Assembly (NCBI RefSeq): GCF_040358255.1 | Contig: NZ_CP132938.1 | Coordinates: 1,240,001-1,304,000 of the forward strand | DNA length: 64,000 bases | Direction: 5' to 3' | DNA from: Tunturibacter gelidoferens | GTDB taxonomy: Bacteria > Acidobacteriota > Terriglobia > Terriglobales > Acidobacteriaceae | In this document: one piece after another, positions 19,687-28,618 of the stretch | How the letters are laid out: the number at the start of each line of letters is the position of its first letter | Numbering within the stretch: position 1 is the stretch's first letter | Notes under the pieces: generated by a model | Database searches by the model: none | Told to the model about the DNA's origin: nothing | The model's input: only the letters and a program-made list of their open reading frames with translations | Program-made: the position numbers and the translations under genes

Positions 19687-20301
19687 CTAGAGCCAGCCCT
19701 TGGTGCGGGCGATGCGGGCGGCGTCGACGCGGTTGGAGGCGCCGAGTTTGGCGATGGCTTCGGAGAGGTAGTTGCGGACGGTGCCTTCGGAGAGGTGAAG
19801 TTCGTTGGCGATTTCGGTGCTGCTGCGGCCGTCGCCGGCGCGCTGGAGGATTTGGCGCTCGCGGTCGGTGAGGGGGTCGAGCTCGGCGTTCCAGGCTTCG
19901 GCGGCGAGGGCGGGGTCGACGACGCGCATGCCGCGATGGACGCGACGGACGGCGTCGGCTAATTCTTTTGCGGGGCGGTCCTTGAGGAGATAGCCGCGAG
20001 CTCCGGCGTCGAGGGCGCGGCGGAGGTAGCCGGGACGGGCGAAGGTGGTGAGGATGATGGTGCGAACGTTGGGTTGGTTGGTGCGCAGGTTCGCGGCTAG
20101 TTCGAGACCGGTCATGTGAGGCATCTCGATGTCGGTGACGAGGACGTCGGGTTTCAGGCGACCAACGGCTTCGAAGGCGTCGCGCCCGTTGGCGGTGGTG
20201 GCGACGACGGAGATGTCGGCTTCGAGCTCGAGGAGGGCGGAGAGAGCACCCAGGACCATGGCCTGATCTTCGGCTAGGATGACGCGGATGGCTGTGCTCA
20301 T
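19687..20301 (-). CDS. NarL/FixJ-family response regulator
   Basis: A 204-residue response regulator. The receiver domain has the acidic pocket E11-D12, phosphoacceptor D57 (LVTDIEMP), a Thr at TIILTT and Lys in LLKD. The C-terminal LuxR-type helix-turn-helix reads LTDREREILQ-like (LTDRERQILQRAGDGRSSTEIANELHLSEGTVRNYLS). It overlaps the histidine kinase gene by 4 bp, so the two are translationally coupled. The layout of kinase, regulator, ABC-2 permease and ATPase resembles Bacillus YvfRSTU and LnrJKLMN, where the pair induces the transporter; a similar feedback role is inferred. Confidence 0.93.
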   Translation of the reverse strand: MSTAIRVILAEDQAMVLGALSALLELEADISVVATTANGRDAFEAVGRLKPDVLVTDIEMPHMTGLELAANLRTNQPNVRTIILTTFARPGYLRRALDAGARGYLLKDRPAKELADAVRRVHRGMRVVDPALAAEAWNAELDPLTDRERQILQRAGDGRSSTEIANELHLSEGTVRNYLSEAIAKLGASNRVDAARIARTKGWL

Positions 20302-21467
20302 GTGGTCACAAAGGGAGCTTTGATTTCACTCGAATGTGTCGACGGTGTCAGGTCGTTTTGGGTGTCAGTAGTGTGAGGCAGCTCGATGAGGATCGTGACG
20401 CCTGGGCTGGTTGTGATGGAGAGGCGGCCGCCGAGCGATTGGACGCGCTCTCGCATTCCGCGGAGGCCGTTGCCTTCTCTGATCCTGGGCTGGTTTCCGT
20501 CGTCGGTGATGAGGAGGGAGTGATAGCCGTCTTCGGAGCGGGCGAAGCGGATGCGACACTGCGTGGCCTTGGCGTGTCGCACGATGTTGGTGACGGCTTC
20601 GCGAACGGTGAGGCACAGAACGGTCTCTTCCGAGGCGTTGAGTTGGGGGACTGGAGATTCGCAGGAGAGCGCGACACCGGCGGATTGGAGGGTTTTGCGG
20701 GTTCGCTCCATTTCGGCGGTGAGGCCCTGAGAGCGGTAGCCGCCGATGGCCTCGCGTACTTCGCTAAGGGCTGTTCGGGCGGTAGTTTCAACGTCGGCGA
20801 TCTCGCGGACTGCACGTTGCGGGTCGCTCTCGATGAGTCGGCCGGCGAGCTCTGCCTTGAGAACGATGACAGAGAGGGTGTGGCCGAGGACGTCGTGGAG
20901 ATCGCGGGCGATGCGTTCTCGTTCGGCGACGGCGGCGAGGGCCACGTTCTCTTCCTGGGCCGCGCGTAGTTTGCATTCCGCTCGTTTCTGCTCGGCGAAG
21001 AAGATGTTGCCACCGCCGATGATGATGAGGAGGAAGATTCCGATGATAGCGTTCGGCCATCCGATCTGTAGTGGGCCCGGTGCGCGGAAGAGATAGGTTT
21101 CGCCGAGAATGGCGAGGGACTCAACGAAGAAGAGAGCGAGAACGCGGCGCTTCGATTCGACGCTGAAGGGAAGAAAGCCGGCGACGTAGACGAAGAAAGT
21201 TATGGCGCCGGAGTTCCATGGGAAGGTAACGAGGCCGAGGAGAAAGGTGGCGCCGATCATCCAGAAACGGAGGGGGCGGCCCTCGTCGGTTGCGCGAACG
21301 TAGCCGAAGAAGAGCGCAAGAAAGGTGACGAAGACTGCGATGGTGCCGAGCCAGATATGCCGGTTCGGCTCCAGGATGGGATCGATGAAGAGAAAGCCAG
21401 TGTAGGCCAACCAAATCCATGGCCACTTGCTTTCGCGCGCGCTCGAGATGTTGTCGTTGCCGGTCAT
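20298..21467 (-). CDS. HisKA_3-type membrane sensor histidine kinase
   Basis: A 389-residue DesK/NarX-class kinase. Residues 16-150 hold about five hydrophobic helices with short loops and no large external domain, so the signal is probably sensed in the membrane. His191 lies in the motif RERIARDLHDVLGHTLSV. The ATPase domain has VREAVTNIVRHA (N box), LLITDDGN (G1) and GNGLRGMRERV (G2). GGAG 6 nt before ATG 21467 supports the start. It belongs to the ABC/two-component operon, but a VOC gene and a permease remnant separate it from the permease. Confidence 0.92.
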   Translation of the reverse strand: MTGNDNISSARESKWPWIWLAYTGFLFIDPILEPNRHIWLGTIAVFVTFLALFFGYVRATDEGRPLRFWMIGATFLLGLVTFPWNSGAITFFVYVAGFLPFSVESKRRVLALFFVESLAILGETYLFRAPGPLQIGWPNAIIGIFLLIIIGGGNIFFAEQKRAECKLRAAQEENVALAAVAERERIARDLHDVLGHTLSVIVLKAELAGRLIESDPQRAVREIADVETTARTALSEVREAIGGYRSQGLTAEMERTRKTLQSAGVALSCESPVPQLNASEETVLCLTVREAVTNIVRHAKATQCRIRFARSEDGYHSLLITDDGNQPRIREGNGLRGMRERVQSLGGRLSITTSPGVTILIELPHTTDTQNDLTPSTHSSEIKAPFVTT

Positions 21468-21516
21468 GGATTGCTCCAGAGCAGTTTACGCCGCTGTGGT
21501 CTTGTGCCTCTGCTGT

Positions 21517-21567
21517 TTATTCGTTCTGTTCTTTGCGATGGAAGAGGAGTCGCTTGAATCCGAGAAT
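21517..21567 (-). pseudogene. Remnant of a permease 3' end
   Basis: On the minus strand the frame ending at TAA 21517-21519 reads ILGFKRLLFHRKEQNE. The intact ABC-2 permease 600 bp away ends MLGISRLLFHRKEQNA. Eleven of sixteen positions form an uninterrupted match (RLLFHRKEQN), and upstream of this the similarity stops. The fragment lies just before the kinase gene, where the permease end would be expected in the ancestral operon. Confidence 0.7.
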
Positions 21568-21636
21568 CGGTCGATCTTTGTGGTCTTTCGCTCATGTTGG
21601 TCCGTTGGTTTCGGTGGCTTAGATTACGGTCGTGCG

Positions 21637-21993
21637 TCAGTCGGAAAGATCGCTGAAGGCTGTTGGATGTTTGGGTTGATAGAGGCCGACCTCGCCTCCG
21701 CCAGGAAGGCGGATTCTGACGATAGAACCCCACCGCTCTTCGTGCACTTCGGAACATTGGACAGCTTTGTTCGCGAGTGCGGAGATCTCCGCCCTGAGGT
21801 CGTTGCACATGAGATAGAGCTCGTGCCGGCCATTCGCTTCGGCTGGATGAATGGCGACCTCTGCGGGAGGCAATGCGAAGATCAGCCATCCATGGCCTGC
21901 GTCCACAGAGGCGAGCCCCAGGACATCGCGCAGGAAGGCTCGGTCGGCGGCTGGGTCCGTGCTGTATAAGACCACGTGCGCGCCAAAGATCAT
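21637..21993 (-). CDS. VOC-superfamily (glyoxalase/bleomycin resistance) protein
   Basis: A 118-residue single-domain VOC protein. It starts MIFGAHVVLYSTDPAADRAF and has the beta-alpha-beta-beta-beta halves ending GGEVGLYQPKHP. Candidate metal ligands are His6 and the Glu in HELYL. These proteins bind metals or small hydrophobic molecules, and some sequester or modify antibiotics. It is placed inside the ABC transporter/two-component operon, so a role in handling the transported compound is conceivable. AAGG about 9 nt upstream of ATG 21993 fits the start. Confidence 0.85.
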   Translation of the reverse strand: MIFGAHVVLYSTDPAADRAFLRDVLGLASVDAGHGWLIFALPPAEVAIHPAEANGRHELYLMCNDLRAEISALANKAVQCSEVHEERWGSIVRIRLPGGGEVGLYQPKHPTAFSDLSD

Positions 21994-22096
21994 CGGGGAT
22001 GCCTTCTGTCGTTCCTTTGGTTGTTTGTGCTCATCGTGTGCTCGACGTGAAGCTCATCTACGTACGTCCGATGCCGAAAGTGTATCGCTTTACGCG

Positions 22097-22900
22097 CTAT
22101 GCGTTCTGTTCCTTTCGGTGGAAGAGGAGGCGGCTGATTCCCAGCATTAGGAGGGTGAAGCCGATGAGTGCATTCCAGTGAGTGGTGAGGGACATCGAGT
22201 CTCCGTAGTGGAAGATGCTGAGCATGAGCTGGGAGAGATGGTAGGTGGGTAGAAGTGGCGCTATGCCCTGCAGCCAGTGAGGCATGAAGCGAATAGGCAC
22301 CCACAGGCCGCTGAGGAAGGACATGGGCAGGTAGATGAGATTGATGATGCCGGGTGCGGCGTTTGCGGGGACGAGGAGCGCGATGAGGAGGCCCATGCTG
22401 GCGAAGCTGATGGAACCGACGGCGGTCATGCCGAGCATCTTGAACAGTTCGGCGGCGGAGAGGTGGACGTCTCCGAAGGAGATTCCGATGATGGTGAGGA
22501 TGCTGACGATGATGAGACCGAAGGCTACGGCGGAGGCGCATTTGGCAAAGAGGTAGGCCGAGACGGGCATTGGGCTTGCGCGTTTGAGTTCGAGCCAGCC
22601 GGCGGCGAGATCGGAGGAGAGGCCGACGCCTATGCCGAAGAGTGCCGCTCCGATAAGGCCGAAGCAGGCGTAACCGGCCAGCATATATTTTGCCAGGTGT
22701 ATGCCGCCTTCGTAGGCGTGGCGGTTGGCGACGCCGAAGAGGACGTAGAACATGACCGGGAAGCCGATGGTGGCAAGAGAGAAGGAGCGGGTGCGGATGA
22801 GTTTTACGAACTCGTATTTTGATTCTTTGCGAAAGATGCGAATGGTGCGGGTGGAGTTCGTTGCAGTCGGGAGAGGATGGGTGATGGCGGAGGTGGACAT
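22097..22900 (-). CDS. ABC-2 type transporter permease
   Basis: A 267-residue inner-membrane permease with six hydrophobic segments (for example FSLATIGFPVMFYVLFGVAN, YMLAGYACFGLIGAALFGIG, PMSFLSGLWVPIRFMP). The N-terminal cytoplasmic helix KYEFVKLIRTRSF is typical for ABC-2 exporters related to YvfS/LnrMN. It would export a lipophilic compound together with the ATPase encoded 76 bp upstream. I start at ATG 22900 (AGGAG upstream); the frame is open to 22951 without a better start. Its last residues are duplicated at 21517-21567. Confidence 0.9.
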   Translation of the reverse strand: MSTSAITHPLPTATNSTRTIRIFRKESKYEFVKLIRTRSFSLATIGFPVMFYVLFGVANRHAYEGGIHLAKYMLAGYACFGLIGAALFGIGVGLSSDLAAGWLELKRASPMPVSAYLFAKCASAVAFGLIIVSILTIIGISFGDVHLSAAELFKMLGMTAVGSISFASMGLLIALLVPANAAPGIINLIYLPMSFLSGLWVPIRFMPHWLQGIAPLLPTYHLSQLMLSIFHYGDSMSLTTHWNALIGFTLLMLGISRLLFHRKEQNA

Positions 22901-22976
22901 TGGATGCTCCTTGGCAAATCTATTTGGCTGCGACTTAAGTTCGAACAGCAAAGGCGGGATAGAGTCTGCGTCGTCA

Positions 22977-23933
22977 TTAGCTTCTTGTCAGGGCGAGGAA
23001 GGCGTCTTCGAGTGCGGGGCTGGCGATCTCCAGACCGGTGAGAGTCTCGTCGCGCAGGAGCATTTCGCGGACTACGTCTTCTGCGTTGACGGCTGTGACG
23101 ATGGTCGTCTCTCCGTTGCGCTCGACGCTGGTTACAGAGGGGAGAGCTTGCAGGAGTTCGCTTGAGAGAGTTGTGTGGCAGCGGATGCGGCGTCCGCCGC
23201 TGTTGCGTTTGATCTCGGCTGGGGTGCCTTCGCAGATGACGCGGCCTTTGTTGATGACGATGATGCGGTCGGCGAGGGCGTCGGCCTCTTCGAGATAGTG
23301 CGTGGTGAGGAGGACGGTTTTTCCCAGTGCGGAGAGGACGCGGATCTCTGCCCAGAGGCCGCGGCGGGCTTCGATGTCCATGCCTACTGTGGGCTCGTCG
23401 AGGAAGATGAGGTCGGGGTTGCCGCAGAGGGCGAGGGCGAAGAGGACACGCTGCTTCTGGCCGCCGCTGAGTTGGCCGAAGAGGCGATCTTCGATGCCCT
23501 GGAGGTGGGCGATGCGGAGGATGTCGGGGATGGGCAGGGGATTGGGGTAGTAGCTGCGAAAGAGGTCGAGGTGCTCACGGACTTTGAGCATCTCGGTGAT
23601 GCGCGAGACCTGCAGCATGGCTCCGACGCGGGTGCGGGTGGCAGCTTCGCGGGGATCGCTGCCGAAGACGCGGACGGAGCCGGAGGTGGGGGCGATGAGG
23701 CCGAGAAGGAGTTTGATGGCGGTGGATTTTCCGGCGCCGTTGGGGCCGAGGAGAGCGACGATCTCGCCGGGGCGGAGGGCGAGGTTGAGGCGGTCCAACG
23801 CGAAGGTGGGGGCCGAGGCGTTGCCGTAGCGCTTGGTGACGCCGGTGAGGGTGGCGATGGGCTGTCGGTGCGCGATGTGAGGTCCGTTGGCCGGCGGTGT
23901 TTCGGTCTCGTAAGCGATGGAGGTCAAGGGCAT
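22977..23933 (-). CDS. ABC transporter ATP-binding protein
   Basis: A 318-residue ATPase of the drug/antibiotic exporter class. Walker A is GPNGAGKST, the signature LSGGQKQR, Walker B LIFLDEP, with the switch His in LLTTHYLEEAD. About 90 C-terminal residues after the nucleotide-binding domain form the extension seen in YvfR/LnrL-like proteins. I start at ATG 23933 with AGGAG 8 nt upstream; the frame is open to 24089 but that part overlaps the divergent promoter region. It is the first gene of the five-gene minus-strand operon. Confidence 0.93.
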   Translation of the reverse strand: MPLTSIAYETETPPANGPHIAHRQPIATLTGVTKRYGNASAPTFALDRLNLALRPGEIVALLGPNGAGKSTAIKLLLGLIAPTSGSVRVFGSDPREAATRTRVGAMLQVSRITEMLKVREHLDLFRSYYPNPLPIPDILRIAHLQGIEDRLFGQLSGGQKQRVLFALALCGNPDLIFLDEPTVGMDIEARRGLWAEIRVLSALGKTVLLTTHYLEEADALADRIIVINKGRVICEGTPAEIKRNSGGRRIRCHTTLSSELLQALPSVTSVERNGETTIVTAVNAEDVVREMLLRDETLTGLEIASPALEDAFLALTRS

Positions 23934-24111
23934 GATCGGTCTCCTGTCTGGTTTACAGGATGATGATGCGATGGTTTGCGCGGCGGCAGTAGTGTGGGAC
24001 GTCAGGAGTTGTGGGTGACAGATGTCATGTTCCGAGTCACAAAAGGGCGGATGAACGGTTGCCGGAAGACTGGTGACAGTTTTGGGCACGACCGCGTGGT
24101 AGAAATTGGCA

Positions 24112-25035
24112 ATGGAAGCCGTTACTGATCGTCCTGCGTGGAAGACCTTGTTGGCTTTCGCGATTATTTATTTTGTGTGGGGATCGACGTTTCTTGCGAT
24201 TCGGGTGAGCGTGCATGAGGTCCCGCCTTTTCTCTGTGCGGCAATGCGGTTTGTGGTCGCGGGGCTTGTGCTCTTTGGGTGGATGCTTGCAAAAGGAGAG
24301 AGCCTGCCGAATGTGCGGCAGTGGGGTTCGATATCGCTGATCGCTCTGTTGATCTTCGTGGTCGACTATGGGCTGTTGTTCTGGGCTGAGCAGCGTGTGG
24401 CTTCGGGAGTTGCGGCGGTAATGATGGCCACGATTCCGGTGTTCATGGCGCTGTCGGAGATTGTGTTTCTGCGGACGCAGAGGCTTACGGTTCGTCTGGC
24501 GTTTGCGCTGCTGATCGGGGTTGGCGGGGTGGCTGTGCTGATGAGCCACTCGCTGAACCTTGGTGGGGCTGCGATTGAGACTACGGGCGCGGTGGCTCTG
24601 ATTGTGGGATCGCTGAGTTGGTCGGTGGCTTCGGTGTTGTCGCGTTTGCTGCCGCTGCCTGAGTCGAAGGTGATGAGCTCGGGGGCGCAGATGTTGACAG
24701 GGGGATTGCTGCTTGCGCTTGTGGCGGCTGGTGTGGGCGAGTTTCGAAACTTTCATCCGGGAGGTGTTTCGCGTGGGGCCTGGTTCGCTTTGGTGTATCT
24801 GATTGTTGCTGGGTCGATCGTTGGGTTTACGGCTTATGTGTGGCTGATTCATCATGAGTCGCCTACGAAGGTTGGGACTTATGCGTACGTGAATCCGGTG
24901 GTGGCCGTGATGCTGGGATATTTTGTGGGTGGTGAAGGACTTGGAATGCGGACTGTTTTGGGGACTGCGTTTGTTTTGGTTAGCGTGGTGTTGATTACTA
25001 CTGCTAAGAAGCAGAGGGTTGATGCGGATGGTTAG
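24112..25035 (+). CDS. EamA/RhaT drug-metabolite transporter
   Basis: A 307-residue permease with ten predicted helices arranged as two EamA repeats. The first begins IIYFVWGSTFLAIRV, a common EamA start, and the second GALSW-like (GSLSWSVASVLSRLLPL). Family members export amino acids or metabolites by proton coupling; the substrate is unknown. The start is ATG 24112; TTG 24106 is in frame but less likely. Its stop is followed by a terminator hairpin. It is divergent from the ABC operon with about 180 bp between starts. Confidence 0.9.
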   Translation: MEAVTDRPAWKTLLAFAIIYFVWGSTFLAIRVSVHEVPPFLCAAMRFVVAGLVLFGWMLAKGESLPNVRQWGSISLIALLIFVVDYGLLFWAEQRVASGVAAVMMATIPVFMALSEIVFLRTQRLTVRLAFALLIGVGGVAVLMSHSLNLGGAAIETTGAVALIVGSLSWSVASVLSRLLPLPESKVMSSGAQMLTGGLLLALVAAGVGEFRNFHPGGVSRGAWFALVYLIVAGSIVGFTAYVWLIHHESPTKVGTYAYVNPVVAVMLGYFVGGEGLGMRTVLGTAFVLVSVVLITTAKKQRVDADG

Positions 25036-25085
25036 GAGATTAAAGGCGTGCTGCGCGCACGGCGCGATCTGCCATCGAGGCTGAC

Positions 25086-25105
25086 GCGCCTTCGGCGCCT
25101 TTTTT
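25086..25105 (+). terminator. Rho-independent terminator of the EamA gene
   Basis: GCGCC (25086-25090), loop TTC and GGCGC (25094-25098) are followed by C and six T. It separates the EamA gene from the convergent polymerase gene. Confidence 0.8.
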
Positions 25106-25118
25106 GTGGTGATCGAGG

Positions 25119-26453
25119 CTACATGTAGTCGACGCCGTACTGGACGGGAATCTGGGTGAAGGCGATGCGGGTGGGGGCGGATTCGCGGGCGGGAAGCATG
25201 CCGGCGAAGTGTAGGGTGGTGTGGCCGTACTTGAGGTTGAGCTTGTCCATGGTGGCGGAGAGGTCGGCGCGGTTGTTGGGGTTGGCGAAGAGCTCGGGCT
25301 GGTGCTCGTCTTCGGGGATGAGGTCGCGGAGGGTGATGCCGACGAAGAAGGGTTTCTGAAACTCGGCGCCTTGCGGTCGCTGGGCCCAGAGAGAGCGCAG
25401 GATTTCGAGCAGGGTGAGGGTGTCCTGGCAGTCGCGAAAGCGGGCTTCCATGCCCCAGCCGGAGTTTTTGATGCCGGAGTAGTGCTGCTTGACTTTGCCG
25501 TGCGCGGCCCTGGCTTCGGCTTGTTCGCGCGTGAGCTGGTAGCGGATGGTGACGGAGAGGGAGCCGGTGTAGAAGTGCTCCATGCGGAGGCGCATGGCGG
25601 CTTTGTGGAGGAGCTTGTGCGCGACGGCCCAGGAGCCTTCGGGGGAGCGGTGTTCGGGTGCGAGGACGTGGGAGTGGCCGAGGGACTTCTGGACGGCCTG
25701 GGCGACGTTGTTGCCTGTGGTGTCTTCGGTCTGGACGCCGCGCAGCCAGTGGTACATGCGATCGCCCCAGACGGAGTCGAAGAGGGTGCGCATGCCGTTG
25801 CGGTCGAGCGCGAGGAGCTGCTCCATGGTGGTGATGCCTTTTTTGTTCAGGCGGAGTTCGGTGCGGGCACCTACGCCGGGGAGGTCGCGGAGTTCGAGGT
25901 GCGCGATGGCGCGGGGTAGTTGAGAGGGGAGCAGACCGATGAGACCGTCGGGCTTCTGCATGTCGCTGGCGATCTTGGCGAGGTAGCGGTTGGGCGCCAT
26001 GCCGATGGAGCAGCGCAGGGCGACGCCGACATTTTTGTAGATGGACTGCTTGATCTCGAGGGCGATCTTGCGGGCGCGCGGGGGTTCCTGTTCGCGGCCG
26101 ATGAGCTGGCAGACCATCTCGTCAATGGAAGGGTTGTGGGCGACGGGGCAGGCTAGTTCGACGGCCTTGGTGATGTCGTGGGAGTATTTGGCGTAGTCGG
26201 CGTGGTCGCCGGCGATGAGGATGATGCCGGGGCAGAGCTTTTTGGCTTCGCCGACCTGGGTGCCGGTTTTGACCTTGAAGGCTTTGGCTTCATAGCTGGC
26301 GGCGATGCAGCAGGTGGTGTCGGCCATGGTGGGGACGACGGCGAGAGGTTTGCCGCGGTACTCCGGGTGGAGCTGCTGTTCGACGGACGCGAAGAAGCTG
26401 TTGAGGTCGATATGGAGGAAGTGGAAGCGGTCGGGTTGGACGTGGGCGGACAC
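25119..26453 (-). CDS. dinB: Y-family DNA polymerase (Pol IV-type)
   Basis: A 444-residue translesion polymerase. The palm has IDLNSFFASVEQQ (Asp16) and PSIDEM (Asp111, Glu112), the two acidic metal-binding clusters; after SIDE the usual A-Y-L-D is replaced by M-V-C-Q. An HhH-type thumb (LRDLPGVGARTELRLNKKGI) and a little-finger domain follow. It is longer than E. coli DinB (351 aa) because of a C-terminal extension ending in QIPVQYGVDYM. The start is GTG 26453 without a strong ribosome site. No SOS box was recognised upstream by eye. It would copy damaged DNA. Confidence 0.88.
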   Translation of the reverse strand: MSAHVQPDRFHFLHIDLNSFFASVEQQLHPEYRGKPLAVVPTMADTTCCIAASYEAKAFKVKTGTQVGEAKKLCPGIILIAGDHADYAKYSHDITKAVELACPVAHNPSIDEMVCQLIGREQEPPRARKIALEIKQSIYKNVGVALRCSIGMAPNRYLAKIASDMQKPDGLIGLLPSQLPRAIAHLELRDLPGVGARTELRLNKKGITTMEQLLALDRNGMRTLFDSVWGDRMYHWLRGVQTEDTTGNNVAQAVQKSLGHSHVLAPEHRSPEGSWAVAHKLLHKAAMRLRMEHFYTGSLSVTIRYQLTREQAEARAAHGKVKQHYSGIKNSGWGMEARFRDCQDTLTLLEILRSLWAQRPQGAEFQKPFFVGITLRDLIPEDEHQPELFANPNNRADLSATMDKLNLKYGHTTLHFAGMLPARESAPTRIAFTQIPVQYGVDYM

Positions 26454-26497
26454 GGCTCGTACTGAGGATTATATTCGCCTTTTATTTGCTCCCGTTC

Positions 26498-26812
26498 TCA
26501 CGCCTGGACGATGGCATAGGTGATGCCGAAGGGGTCGCTGAAGTTGAGACAGTTATGGCTTTCACGAAGAATCACGCAGCCGTTTGCGACCAGGCCTGTC
26601 TTTACTTTGCCGATGTCCGGAACGGTGAAGTTCGGGAGTGGTGGCCGAGCATTGAGCTCCCGATCGACGCAGAGGCGGAAGAGTCCGGTGTCGTATTCGA
26701 GGTGGCTTTCGGAGCGATTAACGAGGGTGAACTTCATCACGTTGGTGTAGAAGTTCTCGGCTGCCGTGATGTCCTGCAGGTGAATTGCGACGCAGTCGGA
26801 TGACTTGAACAT
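26498..26812 (-). CDS. VOC-superfamily protein
   Basis: A 104-residue single-domain VOC protein, opening with VAIHLQDITAAENFYTNVMKF and ending LNFSDPFGITYAIVQA, which is the paired-beta layout of glyoxalase-like proteins. His11 and Glu39 are candidate metal ligands. GGAGG lies 7 nt before ATG 26812. It runs in the same direction as the polymerase gene, with 44 bp between, so both may share a message, though no functional link is apparent. Confidence 0.8.
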   Translation of the reverse strand: MFKSSDCVAIHLQDITAAENFYTNVMKFTLVNRSESHLEYDTGLFRLCVDRELNARPPLPNFTVPDIGKVKTGLVANGCVILRESHNCLNFSDPFGITYAIVQA

Positions 26813-26928
26813 TCCGGCATCCTCCCTTCGAGGTAGGGTGTCGATGTAATCACTTCGGGATGGAAGCTGTCCAGTCTATTTCTCGATAGAAGGACTGCAC
26901 TGGCGGCTCGCTGCTAGAATTCCGTTCT

Positions 26929-28590
26929 ATGGCAGCAGCTGAGCATCCGGTTCAAGCAGACATCCCTGTGGCAAAGTCACTCAATCATCAACGTAAACTC
27001 GCGGAGCTTGCCGCGCGCCATGCCATCGCGGAAGAGGGCGGCGGCGAGGAACGACGCGAGCGAGAGAGGAAGTCGGGCAAGCTTTCGGCGAGGGAGCGGA
27101 TCGATTTTCTGTTGGATGAGGGCACGTTCGAGGAGACAGATAAGTTCGTCACGCATCGGGCGACTGATTTTGGCATGGCTGAGCAGCGCGTGCCGGGGGA
27201 TGGATTTATTACCGGCTACGGACGGGTGCATGGGCGAGTGGTGTTTGTGTTTGCGCAGGACTTTACGGTGTTTGGTGGGTCGCTCTCGGAGGCGAATGCC
27301 GCAAAGATCGTGAAGATTATGGATATGGCGATGCGGGTGGGCGCGCCGGTAGTGGGATTGAATGACTCGGGTGGTGCGCGTATTCAGGAGGGCGTGGTTT
27401 CGCTGGCTGGGTATACGGATATCTTTCTGAGGAACACGCTGGCTAGTGGAGTTGTACCGCAGATCTCGGCGATTCTGGGGCCTTGTGCCGGGGGCGCGGT
27501 TTATTCGCCGGCGATTACTGACTTTACGGTGATGACGGAGAAGACGAGTTACATGTTCGTGACGGGGCCGGACGTGATCAAGACGGTGACTCACGAGGAT
27601 GTGACCAAAGAGGCGCTTGGCGGTGCGGTGACGCACAACGAGATCTCCGGCGTGGCGCATTTTATGGCGCACGACGATCAGGAGTGCTTGGCTACGGTGA
27701 GGGAGTTGTTGAGTTTTCTGCCTTCGAACAATCTCGACGACGCGCCGAGGAGGCCGACGCAGGACGATCCGGCGCGTGCGGATGCTGCGTTGGACACGAT
27801 CATTCCGGAGGAGAGCAACCAGCCCTACGACATGGTGGATGTGATCTCGCGTGTGGTGGATGATGGCTACTTCTTTCAGGTGCACGAGCACTTCGCGCGG
27901 AATATTGTGGTGGGGTTTGCGCGGATGGCGGGGCGGCCGGTGGGGATCGTTGCAAATCAGCCTGCGTTTCTCGCGGGCGTCCTGGACATCAACGCGAGTG
28001 TGAAGGGTGCGCGGTTTGTGCGATTCTGCGACGCGTTCAATATTCCGCTGATTACGTTTGAAGATGTGCCGGGGTTCATGCCGGGAATTCAGCAGGAGCA
28101 TGGCGGCATCATTCGTCATGGAGCGAAGCTGCTGTATGCGTTCGCAGAGGCGACGGTTCCGAAGCTTACAGTGATTACGCGCAAGGCCTATGGTGGGGCT
28201 TACTGTGTGATGAGCTCGAAGCATCTGCGGACGGATTTAAATCTGGCTTGGCCTACGGCGGAGATCGCGGTGATGGGGCCAGAGGGCGCGGTGAATATCG
28301 TCTACAAACGGGAGCTTGATTCGACCGTGCGCCGGGCTGAGGCGATGTGGCCACAGGGGAAGGCGTTTACGGAAGAAGAGAAGCTGGCGGTTCTCGCTGA
28401 GGCTCGCAAGGACAAGGTGGAGGAGTTTCGCGAGCGGTTTGCGAACCCTTATGTGGCGGCGGAGCGAGGATACATCGATGCGGTGGTTCGGCCTAGTGAG
28501 ACCCGCAGACGGCTGAACTCCGCGCTCGATATGCTGGCTACGAAGCGAGAGAAAAATCCTGCCAGGAAGCATGGCAATATCCCGCTGTAA
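26929..28590 (+). CDS. Acyl-CoA carboxylase carboxyltransferase (propionyl-CoA carboxylase beta type)
   Basis: A 553-residue biotin-dependent carboxyltransferase. It has two crotonase-like domains: the N half includes [20 protein letters not shown] and [18 protein letters not shown], the C half [20 protein letters not shown] and [15 protein letters not shown], the latter forming the acyl-CoA oxyanion holes. It transfers CO2 from carboxybiotin to propionyl- or methylmalonyl-type acyl-CoA. No biotin-carboxylase or biotin-carrier gene is in the window, so its partner subunit is elsewhere. The start ATG 26929 gives a typical N-terminus, although the first 20 residues ([13 protein letters not shown]) are poorly conserved. 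Confidence 0.92.
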   Translation: MAAAEHPVQADIPVAKSLNHQRKLAELAARHAIAEEGGGEERRERERKSGKLSARERIDFLLDEGTFEETDKFVTHRATDFGMAEQRVPGDGFITGYGRVHGRVVFVFAQDFTVFGGSLSEANAAKIVKIMDMAMRVGAPVVGLNDSGGARIQEGVVSLAGYTDIFLRNTLASGVVPQISAILGPCAGGAVYSPAITDFTVMTEKTSYMFVTGPDVIKTVTHEDVTKEALGGAVTHNEISGVAHFMAHDDQECLATVRELLSFLPSNNLDDAPRRPTQDDPARADAALDTIIPEESNQPYDMVDVISRVVDDGYFFQVHEHFARNIVVGFARMAGRPVGIVANQPAFLAGVLDINASVKGARFVRFCDAFNIPLITFEDVPGFMPGIQQEHGGIIRHGAKLLYAFAEATVPKLTVITRKAYGGAYCVMSSKHLRTDLNLAWPTAEIAVMGPEGAVNIVYKRELDSTVRRAEAMWPQGKAFTEEEKLAVLAEARKDKVEEFRERFANPYVAAERGYIDAVVRPSETRRRLNSALDMLATKREKNPARKHGNIPL

Positions 28591-28618
28591 ATTTTCATCT
28601 GGGGACTCTTCGCGGCCG

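Noticed and set aside
23934..24089. N-terminal extension of the ABC ATPase
   Set aside because: Low similarity to family starts; ATG 23933 has AGGAG upstream and the extension covers the divergent promoter gap.
19687..24089. Antibiotic biosynthesis cluster
   Set aside because: Only export and signalling genes plus a VOC protein are present; no synthetase or tailoring genes are visible.
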